Assembly: GCA_023846275.1 (NCBI GenBank)
Contig: JAIUJO010000289.1
Span: forward strand, 124,001-188,000
Length of the DNA stretch: 64,000 nt
DNA from: Vanilla planifolia
Lineage: Eukaryota; Streptophyta; Magnoliopsida; Asparagales; Orchidaceae
Direction: 5' to 3'
The translations under genes were made by a program, and so were the position numbers. Shown piece after piece: positions 29,301-39,060 of the stretch. Positions within the stretch are counted from its first letter, which is position 1. Every line of letters begins with the position of its first letter. A model generated the notes under the pieces. The model ran no database searches. It was not told the DNA's origin and worked only from the letters and a program-made list of their open reading frames with translations.

Positions 29301-30424
29301 CTCTTTATGTCTCTTCTCTCTCTCTTTTCACCACTCCAACTTGCTTTTTTGGCACTCTCTTTTCCTTTTATTTTTTTTATTGCACTTATTCATTTCCTAA
29401 TCTTCTCTCTATTCTCTAGATTGCCCTAATTCCCTTTTTATTATCATATTTATCTCCTTGCCTCTCTTTCTCATACCTTCAACATCTCTTCATGTCTATA
29501 TCACTATATAACTTCTCTCCCTCAAGGAATTTTTTCCTAACAATCTTTCTAATTTTGTATCACTCAGCCTCTCTTATATTCTCTATTTGACTTTGTTCAC
29601 ACCCCTCATCCCACTTTATTTCTACTTGTAGTTTCACTTTTGTCTTATCATGCTTTTTCTTATTCTTTTTCTATCTTTCATCTCTAACTTACTTTCTTTA
29701 AACTCGTCGATCAAGCTTATTCTGTTTTATTCTCCATTAAATTTGTCTTTCATAAACTCTCTTTCTCCCTTTTCACTCTCACTCCCTCCACTAAATCTTT
29801 CCTATTTCTTTTTTCCAACTCTCTCACTTTGTCTTCTCTATATATCTCACTTAATCTCTAATTTGTGTATATCAAACATTTAGTTTATCTCTTCTCTCCT
29901 TCATTTTGTCTCATTATTTTCTCTTTTTAATATTCTCCTTACTATTCTCTTTCATTTCACTCTCTTCAAAACTCTCTCCATTTTTGAACATCTTTGTTTA
30001 GCTATCTTCTTAATATATTCTATCTCATTTCACACATCCTCTCTTATCTCCTCCTTATTTATCAACCATCTTATTTTATCAACTGATGGTCCCTTACTCT
30101 CTTTTCTTTTTCTCTCTCATTGATTATGTATTTCTCACTCTTCTTTACTCACTCTCTTTCTTTTTCTCTATTTTCCTCTCCCTTCCCCTTATATCAACCT
30201 CTTCTATCTTTGTCACTCACTTATTCCCTCTCTCACTTTATCATGCACTCTCTCTCTCTTGCCATTTTTCTCTTAATGTTATTTTTCTATTCTATCTCAT
30301 TATTCTCTATTTTATTTATCTGTATACATTCCATATCTATTTCTCATGTCTCTCAATTTCTTCTTATTCTCTCTCTCATTCTCCTCCCTCCTTATCCTTT
30401 CTCTTTCTCCTTTTAGTCATTATT
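26306..30424 (+). repeat. CT-rich block of satellite unit 5
   Basis: It opens with the shared transition, including AAAACATTTGGGCC near 26,438, which matches CAAAATATTTGGGCC of unit 4. Other landmarks are more worn: TTATGTTTGTAATTCTC near 28,716 and ACTGATGGTCCC near 30,080. The longest open frame of the domain (318 residues, 27,611-28,567) lies here. It is a run of Leu, Ser, Phe, Ile and Tyr with no domain and no counterpart in frame in the matching part of units 1, 3 or 4, so I do not call it a gene. Confidence 0.76.
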
Positions 30425-31480
30425 ATTATGTCTATCTTTAATATCATATTTCGAATGACGATTAAGAAGTAGAATAAGAAACATGATATCTATCAAAAGA
30501 AGAATAATATGGTTAATAAACAGAAAGTAAAAAAGTAAAGCTTAAAAATTATTACTTATTATTCTATGAAAACTAAGAAAATTTTTAACAATTATCAATA
30601 TATATCAAATTCTCTTATAATTAAGAAGAAGAATAATTATAAGTTATATTTTATTTTTTAATACTATTTTTTGTTTATTTAAATACATTAAAAAACACCA
30701 TCTATAATTAAAAAATATTATAAGAAAACTAATGAATCATAATAATTTTTAAAATACATATTTTCATTATTCTTATATTATTATTAAGTTTTATTATGTT
30801 ATTTTATTAATATATTAAATTAATGAAAATATAATATAAATTATTCATATTAAAAATTAATAATAATAATAATATTATTATTGTTATTATTATTTTTATC
30901 ATTATTTTAGAATATTTAATGTTTATTCTAATTATTTTATTTGTGTTATTTTCTTCTTACTCAACCACATCTATTTTATTTAATTCTTTTAATGCTATAT
31001 CTATTCTTCAAGATTTTTTATTTAAATTTATTATTTATCTTATTTCATTACTTTAATATAATTTTTTATATTATTATGCTCTTATTTTAGTCCTTTTTTG
31101 TGTTCAATGTTTTCCTATTTTATTGTCCATCATCATTTTATGATTTTTGTTCTTCATAGTTTCTCTTTCTTAAACAATTATTCCTTACAACAATATGTAA
31201 AATATGATACCAAAGAAAATTATTATTAACTATTTAGGAAATGTTTTTCAAAATAAATTAATTTCTATTATTATAATTTAATAATTAATTATATTTATTA
31301 TTCAAACCCTAATCTTAATTAGAAATTTTTAAGAATAAGATAATAAAAATAAATAAAATTATTTCATTTATTTTTATACTTGCATTTATTATGAATTCAT
31401 TCTCATCATTTCATAATTTTATTCTAATATTCATTTCAGAAATTAGTAAAAAGTAGAGGAAAAATATTTTTTTTGTTATT
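30425..31480 (+). repeat. Truncated AT-rich block of satellite unit 5 (end of array)
   Basis: AT-rich and collinear with the first part of the other AT blocks: CATCATCATTTTATG near 31,127, then ATATGTAAAATATGATACC near 31,194, then AGGAAAAATATTTTTTTTGT near 31,454, matching unit 3 near 20,300. At about 31,480 the match stops and 5S-spacer sequence in the opposite orientation begins. This is the end of the satellite array in this window. Confidence 0.7.
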
Positions 31481-32110
31481 TTGTGATACTCACAATAAAA
31501 TGTGGATATGTTTATAATAATTCCAATAAATATAATAATGTTTATTATATTAATAATACAGTAGCACAAAATATTTTACTAAAATGTATTATATACCAAA
31601 TATTTTAATTTATATTTTATGAGAGCAATATAAAGTTAAAGAGGTAAAACATGGAAGAAAATAAATTGATGAGAGATACTTGTAAGGGAAAGATGGAGAG
31701 GGGAATGAGTGAAATATAGAGAGAAGTGATGGAGGAGATTGGAATAGGTTTGAATAGACAATAATGATAAATTATGTTGAATATGTTGAAAGAGAAAGAG
31801 AGCAAGGGAGACTTATAACGACACAAAGTGAAGAGAGTGTGAAAGATTGTTTTTGAAGCAAGTGAGAAATTGTATTATATAGATAAAAAGTGTACTAATG
31901 AAGAGAGAGTGAAAAGGAGATGGATAGAGAGATAAAGAAGGATATATTGAAAAGATACAAAGAAAGAATAATGAATGGGAAGGAGGTTGAACTAACAATG
32001 AAAGAGAAAAGGAAGTGAGGGAGTGTGAAGAGTCATCAAAGGAAAGAAAGACAAAGACAAAGAATTAGACAATTACAAATAGACAAAAGCGGTAATAAAG
32101 CAAAATATAG
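31481..32110 (-). repeat. Inverted 5S-spacer block with purine-rich core, also related to the CT satellite
   Basis: Read on the - strand this block matches the 5S spacer at about 35,200-35,540. TTTGTGTCGTTATAAGTCTC corresponds to TTTGTGCCACTATAAGCCTC near 35,207, and CAAGTATCTCTCATCA corresponds to the same string near 35,377; the AT flank (31,481-31,620) matches the spacer after 35,440. The outer part (about 32,000-32,100, - strand) contains GTCTAATTCTTTGTC followed by TTTGATGACTCTTCAC. This matches the CT satellite near 16,752 and 23,340. The block therefore bridges the two repeat families. It contains no 5S copy. Confidence 0.7.
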
Positions 32111-32972
32111 TGATGAAGATTGAACATATCCGATTAATGTATAATAATCTACTCTTTTTTATAATTAATATGTAATATTGAATCTACATTTCATATAAAA
32201 TAATTTAATTATAATTATTTTGCATTACTATATATTTTAAAAACAAATACATAATTTAAAATGAAAATGTTCCCTTTACGTTTAATCTACTCTCACTTTG
32301 CTCTCTATCACTATTTTTATGTCTCCCTCTCTTATCTCTCCATGTTTCCATACATCACTTTTGTAGAAGGAATCTCCCATTTCAAACTTTCTTTCTCCAG
32401 CTCCATCAATTAATATTAATCAAGAATTCAGTTTGTTATGAACTTCAATATAATGTCATGTATTTGATTAACATTTATGTTATATATTTATAAAAATGAA
32501 TGCAAAAAATGATACGTATAATATATATTATATTATATCAGTATTAAAGTCTACAAAAAAATTATATGTTTACTATATAATTAATGATAAATTTTATTAT
32601 TTATATTAATTAAGAATATATAGTATAAATATTATAGTAATTTGTACTATGTATGAGTTTGTTTTACTTTAATATACATAATGTTTTAATTAAGATAAAT
32701 AATTTAAATAATAATTATAATAAAACCTTTTTTTGTATTCCATTATTTATAATTAATACATAACATAAATTTTAAATAACTATAATTTCTTAGAAACAAA
32801 TTTTATGTATGAATGTCTACTTTAAAGAAAATTATAATAAAAAATTCTCATTAATTCAATAAAAAAAGCATATTAATATTGGAATACATTATGGTAATTG
32901 TAATAGGCATAAAATCATTTTTAAAAACATATAAAAATGATAAGTTAGGAAATTTTTGGCATATTTGTATGT
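32111..32972 (+). repeat. 5S array spacer upstream of the first + strand 5S copy
   Basis: AT-rich spacer in + orientation again. TAATGTATAATAATCTACT near 32,137 matches TAATGTACAATAAG near 37,222. A CT patch lies at about 32,281-32,405, followed at once by the landmark AGCTCCATCAATTAATATTA near 32,399. The landmark also lies near 33,627, 36,017, 37,490 (worn) and 38,945 (worn) on this strand. About 0.6 kb separates it from the next 5S copy, as in the neighbouring unit. Confidence 0.65.
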
Positions 32973-33088
32973 GTCTATTTCTAGACAAGGACTAAAACAT
33001 TGATCTTATCTAAACTCAAACATTAATCATGCTTTGGTAAGCATAGCATTTGAGTGGGTGTGTTCTTGAGAAGTCATATTTTAAATAT
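32973..33088 (+). pseudogene. 5S rRNA pseudogene 1 (plant type)
   Basis: It aligns to almost the full length of the plant 5S rRNA gene. Recognisable blocks are ACAAGGACTAAA (consensus ACCAGCACTAAT), AACTCAAACATTAATCATGC (AACTCCGAAGTTAAGCGTGC), GAGTGGGTG (GGATGGGTGA) and GAGAAGTC (GGGAAGTC). The 3' end (GTGTTGCA) is lost. Most differences are C to T or G to A. The internal promoter boxes are broken, so RNA polymerase III transcription is not expected. Confidence 0.85.
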
Positions 33089-34195
33089 TTTTTCATAACA
33101 TTTATTTTTTAAATGAATGGTGACAGTTACAATAATGTGTTTATTTTTATTAATAAATAACAAAATTATATACTATTTTTTATAATTTCAATTATAATTA
33201 TTATTTACTAATATTATCGTAATAATTTTAATATAGTTACTTAATGTCTCAAATTCCTTTCTATATCTCTCTCGCATTATTTATATCTCTCTATCTTTTT
33301 ATTCCCTAAATCATATCATCACATTATCTCCTTTTCACTTTCCCATTTGTCACTTTGTTTCTCTAATTTTTAATATATATAATATATCAATTATATTGAA
33401 CTCGAATATAATGATAATAAATGAGCTTTATAATAATTAATGTAAACTAATTTATTAAATGTATATTTGCTTGGATATGTACTATAATTTAGAAGATACC
33501 AATATTATTTCCTTTTTTTATCATATCTTAATTCTCTCATTATCACTATTTTCATCTATATCTATCTCATCTCTCTATGACTTTGTCATTTTTCTATTAA
33601 GTTTAATCTCAATTATCCACTTTTTAGCTCTATCAATTAATATTAATTAAGAAGACTTTTGTGCACACTTTAATATAATATTTCATACATTCTGTTGCTA
33701 TTTATATTACATATTTACTAACATAATTGCAAATATATATATATGTATGTATGTATGTATATATACATATATATTGTATACTATGATATATTAATAATAA
33801 CATAATCATACATAATTATAAGTTTGTGGTACAATTAATGATAAATTTATTAATTTATATTAACTAAGAATTTTATTCCTTTAATTTTAATATTACAATA
33901 ATTTGTACTATTTACACTAGCTTTCACCTTAATATATAGAAAATTTTATTAAAATAAATAATATAAATTATTATTTAACTAATACATAATTTATTTTTTA
34001 ATTTATATGAAATAAAGTTAATGAAAATAATTCTTACCTTAAATTAAAGTTTGAACATCAAAATATATCACCAAATATATATTAAAAATTAAATTATTTT
34101 TTAATGTATATTCACATGATAATTAATAAGATTTATTAGATAGTACATTATCTTCAAAGAAATAGTCATAAAAATATGTAATTTTAGATCTTCTA
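33089..34195 (+). repeat. 5S array spacer with two short CT patches
   Basis: Just after 5S copy 1 comes the shared 3' flank (ATAACATTTATTTT, then ATTAATAAATAACAAA). CT patches follow at about 33,243-33,370 and 33,508-33,628. The second runs into AGCTCTATCAATTAATATTA (33,626), after which the spacer is about 0.57 kb. A short ATATAT-GTATGTATG-ATATAT microsatellite is at 33,733-33,775. The unit from 5S copy 1 to copy 2 is about 1.2 kb. No other gene is seen. Confidence 0.68.
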
Positions 34196-34315
34196 TACGT
34201 GTAGGACCACATAAGTATTATAGTAGTGGATTATAATATAATTCAAATGTTAACCAAGCTTGGGCCATAATAATACTAAGATTGGTTGGCAAGTTGAGAA
34301 GTCATCATGTTGCAC
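34196..34315 (+). pseudogene. 5S rRNA pseudogene 2 (plant type)
   Basis: Near full-length match. GGATTATAATATAATTC stands for GGATCCCATCAGAACTC, AAATGTTAACCAAGCTTGGG for GAAGTTAAGCGTGCTTGGG, AATACTAAGATTGG for AGTACTAGGATGGG, and GAAGTCATCATGTTGCAC for GAAGTCCTCGTGTTGCAC. The 3' end is well kept. Box A and box C carry several substitutions, so function is unlikely. Confidence 0.9.
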
Positions 34316-34324
34316 TTTTTTTTT
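34316..34324 (+). terminator. Nine-T run directly after 5S copy 2 (relic Pol III terminator)
   Basis: A run of nine T follows the GTTGCAC end of the pseudogene directly, which is where RNA polymerase III terminates on 5S genes. It is probably inherited from the functional ancestor. In such AT-rich DNA a T run could also arise by chance. Confidence 0.55.
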
Positions 34325-36507
34325 AATGCATTTGTTTTTTTAATGAATGTGAGTTTGTTTTAATAGTATGTTAATTTTTATTAATAAATAAAACTATTAT
34401 TTAAGATGTTCTATAATTTATTTTTTAAAGAAGTATTAAATATAAACCTTAATATGATATAATAAAAAAATATTTTTATATACCTTAATTATCAATAATA
34501 TTACTTATAATACCTATATTAAAGTAGAGCTAATATATATTTACAATAATGTACTTACTATGCTTATAAATGTTTTTAATATAATAATATAATGCTTAGC
34601 ACAAACAATGAAAAATTATATCATTAATAGGAAATATTATTTACATTTATTATATATGTTATGGATATATGGATAATATATTTGAATAAGTGACTAATTA
34701 TTTAATGATATTTTAAGATTATGCATACTTATATAATGATATTAAGTTAAATATTATTAGCATATTAATAATAATAAATACTTTTAGTTCTATTATTAAG
34801 TTATAACTTTTATTTATTTATTTTTTTACTTTATTGCTTTTATCTCTTCAGCTTTCACTTAATCTCAATTCTTTCTCTATTCAATTATCATTCTCTTATT
34901 TATCTGTACCATTATTATCACCTCATCTTCCCATTACCCTCTCCCTATACTATCTCTCTTTTCTTATTTCTCTCATTCACATTCTTATTCATTCTTCTTA
35001 TGTCATCTATCTTTTGTCCCATCTCTCTCTTTCCCTCATGCTCCTTATCTCTCTCTATTTTTTCCATTATATCGTTTCTTATCTCTTTATTCTCTTTTCC
35101 TCTCTCCTCTTTATTGTAGTTTTTATCATTATAGTATATTTTGTCACTCCACATCTCACTATCTCTCACTTTCTTTCAAGTTCCTTTATCTCATTTTCTC
35201 TACTCTTTGTGCCACTATAAGCCTCCCTTTTTCTCCCTCACTCTCTTTTTCTTTCTCTTTCCACATACTCCAAATTTATCTTTATTTTCTCTCACAATTA
35301 TTTTGTCAAACATCTTCCAATCTCATTGCTCTCTTCTCTTTTTATTTTTCTTATTCCCTTCTCTACCTCTCTCTTCCAAGTATCTCTCATCACATTGTTT
35401 TCTTCATCTTTTTTCTCTCACTTTCTATCACAACTTCTTCAAATATCAATTAAATATTTGTATATAATACACTTTAGTGGAATACTTCATTAATTACTTT
35501 TTTATCACTATAATAACATTTACTTAATTTATTAGAATTTTTAGAATCACATGCTAGTAAAATATGTTATAATGTTCTTTTAATAATATTAATATAATTT
35601 AATATACTTTCAAATTATAAATAAAATTGAAAAAATTACTTTTTACTTGTTAGTAAATATATTTTTTAATTATAATAATATCACAAATTTATAATATAAC
35701 ATTTGGTCACATTTGGATACATATAACATTGATCAATGTTATTTATAATAATTAATGTGCAATAATTTACTTTAGACACCTTTTATGAAAATTTAAGAAC
35801 TTCATTTGTTTTTCATATAAAACCCAATGTCATAAATATGATTATTTTGAATTAAAATACTTTTAAAGAAATAATATACATAGATTAAAATACAATATTC
35901 AATTTTCATTATATTCTTTCTCTATCATTATTTTCTTCACCATCTCTCTTACCTTTCTTGTCTACCTCCTTCTCTTGCACTATAATTATCTTTTCTCTTT
36001 AGTTTCTATTTCTTTAGCTCCATCAATTAATATAAATTAAAAAATGTCATGCACTTTATAATAATAGTAATGCTATTTAAATTATCTATTTAATAATGTA
36101 ATAGTAAAAATGATATGTATAACATATATTAGTAATTCAACATTAAAGTGCACAATGATAATTATATATTTGTCATACAATTGATGACAATATTTTATAT
36201 CAATTTAAAATATATAACTTTAAGTTTGAAATTTTAATAACTTGTAATACAAATGTAGTGCAAATAATTAATATAAGTAATAGTAATAATAGTATTTATT
36301 TAGTTTCTTATTTATTAATGCATAATTCAATTTTTTTAAATAATTATAATTTAGTTGAAAAAAATTTACGCATGAATGTCTGCTTTAAAAGAAAGAATAA
36401 TATATGTAATTTTTCATTAATTCAATACAAATAACTTATTAACATTGGAATATATTATTAAAAACGAAATATAATAAAAATATTTTTAAAAATGTATACA
36501 CATGAAA
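34325..36507 (+). repeat. Long 5S array spacer with an expanded CT patch
   Basis: The longest + strand spacer. AT-rich sequence comes first, then a CT patch of about 610 bp (34,834-35,445), roughly four times the matching patch after 5S copy 3 (36,765-36,905). The end of both patches is shared: TTCTTCAAATATCAATTAAA near 35,438 and TCTTCAAATATGAATTAAAA near 36,898. A second small CT patch at about 35,918-36,022 leads into AGCTCCATCAATTAATATAA. The expanded patch is the one matched by the inverted block at 31.5-32.1 kb. Open frames in it are compositional. Confidence 0.7.
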
Positions 36508-36622
36508 ATTTTGAAAATTTATAACATTAGTACTACATCTTATTACAACTAAAAAGTTAGGCATGCTTGGGTGAGGGTAGTGTTTTGATGGGTGACTTTT
36601 TGAGAGGATGTCATGTTGCACA
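36508..36622 (+). pseudogene. 5S rRNA pseudogene 3 (plant type)
   Basis: The clearest + strand match in the 3' two thirds. AAAAAGTTAGGCATGCTTGG stands for CCGAAGTTAAGCGTGCTTGG, GTGAGGGTAGTG for GCGAGAGTAGTA, GATGGGTGAC is exact, and GAGGATGTCATGTTGCAC stands for GGGAAGTCCTCGTGTTGCAC. The 5' third is poor. TATTTTTTT follows the 3' end. An open frame on the other strand here (36,439-36,639) is only the antisense of this pseudogene. Confidence 0.92.
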
Positions 36623-37983
36623 TATTTTTTTCCTAGCATTTGCTTCGGTAATTCACAAGAGTTGTTTATAATATATATTAATTCTTATTAATAAACAAAA
36701 TAATTATATATGTTATTTTGTAATTTAGAGTTTAGCTATTACTTATTAACATTAATTGTTAACTTTATTGTCTTCTTTATATCCATCTTTCACCTTTCTA
36801 TCTCACTTTTAACTTTATCTCTTTATCTCCCTTCCTACTTTCTCTCCCTCAATTTAGTTTCTTGTCCCTTTCTCCTCGATCACTTTTTGTCACTATGTCT
36901 TCAAATATGAATTAAAATATTTGATATATAATGCATTTTTGTGTGTTATGTTTTGTGTTACTTTGTTATTTTTGTGATAAAAAGTTTTACATTAATATAT
37001 TAGAATTATTGGAAATGCATTCATACAACATTTATTATATTATGCTAATTTTAAAAAATGTATAATTTGCTATTTATCTAAATTTTAAGAAGATTAATTG
37101 TATGAATTTTTTATTAACTAATAAATCATTTTATTAATTATCATAAAATTTTAATTTTTAAAATAAATTTCAATCTTATTTGACAGCTTATCTAAATGTA
37201 ATAGCAAAGTTTGAAGATAATTAATGTACAATAAGTTATTTTTATAACAGATTTTTTAATTAATGTTGAAAATTAATCTTTTTTATAAAATACTATAAAT
37301 AATAAACATGATTATTATTCAATGGCATTTATTTTTTAAAACATATAACATATGTAGTTCAAAATACAAATATTTTCTATTCTTTTCATCAACTCTCTCT
37401 TCGCAATGTATCACTGCCTTTATCTTTAACTCTCTTAGCTCTCAATGACTCTCTCTCATTCCATTATACCTATTTCCATCTCCACTATCACCTTTTTAAT
37501 GTAATCAGTTAAAATAAATTAACAAATCTTTGTTGTTGCCCACATTAATATAATCTTTAGTACATTGTATATTACATATTTAGTAAGAATATTGTAAAAA
37601 TCATATGTGTAGACTATATTATGATATATCTATATTAAAGTTTTCATACATAATTATGTGGTCCTCATAAGATTAATGAAATTTTTTTATTTATATTAAC
37701 TTTGAAAAAATTATATTAGATTTAATATTAGAATAATTTTTGAAAATTTTCTTTAGTTTTATTTTGATTTGCATGGAAATAATTGAAATAAATAAAAGTA
37801 CAATAAACATAATCTCTTGCTCATTCAATATAAAAAATAATTAACATTGGAATGTCTTATTAAATATATAATAAACATAAAATTATTTTTAAAAGTGTAA
37901 AGGTATGTTAAATAATAAAAACTTCGAAAGTTGTTCATTGTCTTGAGAACACTTGTTATATAAGTACATTTTTTTTTGCTCTT
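36623..37983 (+). repeat. 5S array spacer, standard unit
   Basis: The order is 3' flank (CCTAGCATTTGC, TTATTAATAAACAAAA), CT patch 36,765-36,905, AT spacer, second CT patch 37,376-37,495, worn landmark near 37,490-37,530 (ending TGCCCACATTAATATAAT), then about 0.5 kb of AT-rich sequence to 5S copy 4. The spacing from copy 3 to copy 4 is about 1.48 kb. I use this as the reference layout for the family. Confidence 0.68.
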
Positions 37984-38104
37984 ATATGTGCGTGCGCTAG
38001 ACTGTCATTAAACCATTTGATATCTTTAGAACTCAAAAGTTAACCATGCTTAAGTTAGTGTGGCATTAATATTGGTGATCCCTGAGAAATCCTCCTATTA
38101 CACA
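37984..38104 (+). pseudogene. 5S rRNA pseudogene 4 (plant type)
   Basis: Full-length match: AGACTGTCATTAAACCATTT over the 5' part (consensus ATACCAGCACTAATGCACCG), AGAACTCAAAAGTTAACCA (AGAACTCCGAAGTTAAGCG), TTGGTGATCCCTGAGAAATC (TGGGTGACCTCCTGGGAAGTC) and a worn end ATTACACAT (GTTGCATCC). Substitutions are mostly C/G to T/A. It is not expected to work. Confidence 0.9.
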
Positions 38105-39060
38105 TCAATTAATAACATTCATTTCTCTAAAGAATGTGAATTTGTTCTATCAATATGTTAATATTTATTAACAAAAACAATGTTATATGTTATATTTTTA
38201 AAATTTTTTATTTTAGTTATTTTTGTTAATATTACTTATATAATATAATAATTAATATAAAATAATAAAATATTTATTTGAATATATTTTAATTACGTGC
38301 AAGATTATTTTGATTAGCTATTATAGAGTGCAAGTAATATATATTAATAATAATATAGACATGATTTCCATAAATTTTCTTAATATAATCATATATTATA
38401 GCAAAAACTACTTGAAATTAAATGATTAATATGAAATGTTTTCTATATTTATTATCTACATTATGTCACAAAATAATAGTATATTAAAATAAGTGACACT
38501 ATTTATTAGTTAATTAAAATTTAAGATATCATAAATTCATAAAATAATATTAAATAAATAGCCAACATATGCTCTAAATATTGCTTATGTGTAAAACTAA
38601 TTAAAAAAGTTTTACTTTTTTAAATAATATTTAATATTATAAGTGTCTAACTTATTAAAAATAATGAATACTATAAGTTATTTTATTGACATATAACTAT
38701 TATTTAAATATTTTTCTTATTTATTCATGTTTCTCACTATAGTTCTTATACTTACTTCCATCTTTATCCTATTATCTTTTTCTTTTTTGTGTTACCTAAC
38801 TAAATGTCTTGTCTCCCCCTCACCGTATCTCTCCTTTATTCAAATCAATTGTCTCATTTCTTTAACTTTTACTTAGACAATATTATTATTTTCGCTTCTA
38901 TCACTCACTTATCTATTAATGACTCACACTCTCTCATGTGGTATACTTAATTAAGAAATATCTCATATTGTGCACATTAACATGTATTTTAAAGAATAAA
39001 TAAATATTTTATAATTTATAATAAACAAATAATAAAGAGTTGGTTTGGGACATAAGTTTA
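38105..39060 (+). repeat. Last + strand 5S spacer, up to the turnover point
   Basis: The 3' flank of copy 4 (ATAACATTCATTTC) is followed by AT-rich spacer collinear with 34,330-34,830, then a CT patch at 38,718-38,940 and a worn landmark with TTAATTAAGAAATATCTC and TTGTGCACATTAACAT near 38,948-38,990. No 5S follows. Within the next ~70 bp the strand composition flips to purine-rich, marking the end of the + oriented half. Confidence 0.65.

Noticed and set aside
33733-33775. ATAT-GTATGTATG-ATAT stretch considered as a promoter or origin
   Set aside because: It is a short compound microsatellite in a 5S spacer, absent from matching positions of the other units.
36439-36639. Small - strand open frame
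   Set aside because: It overlaps and is antisense to 5S pseudogene 3. No protein evidence.
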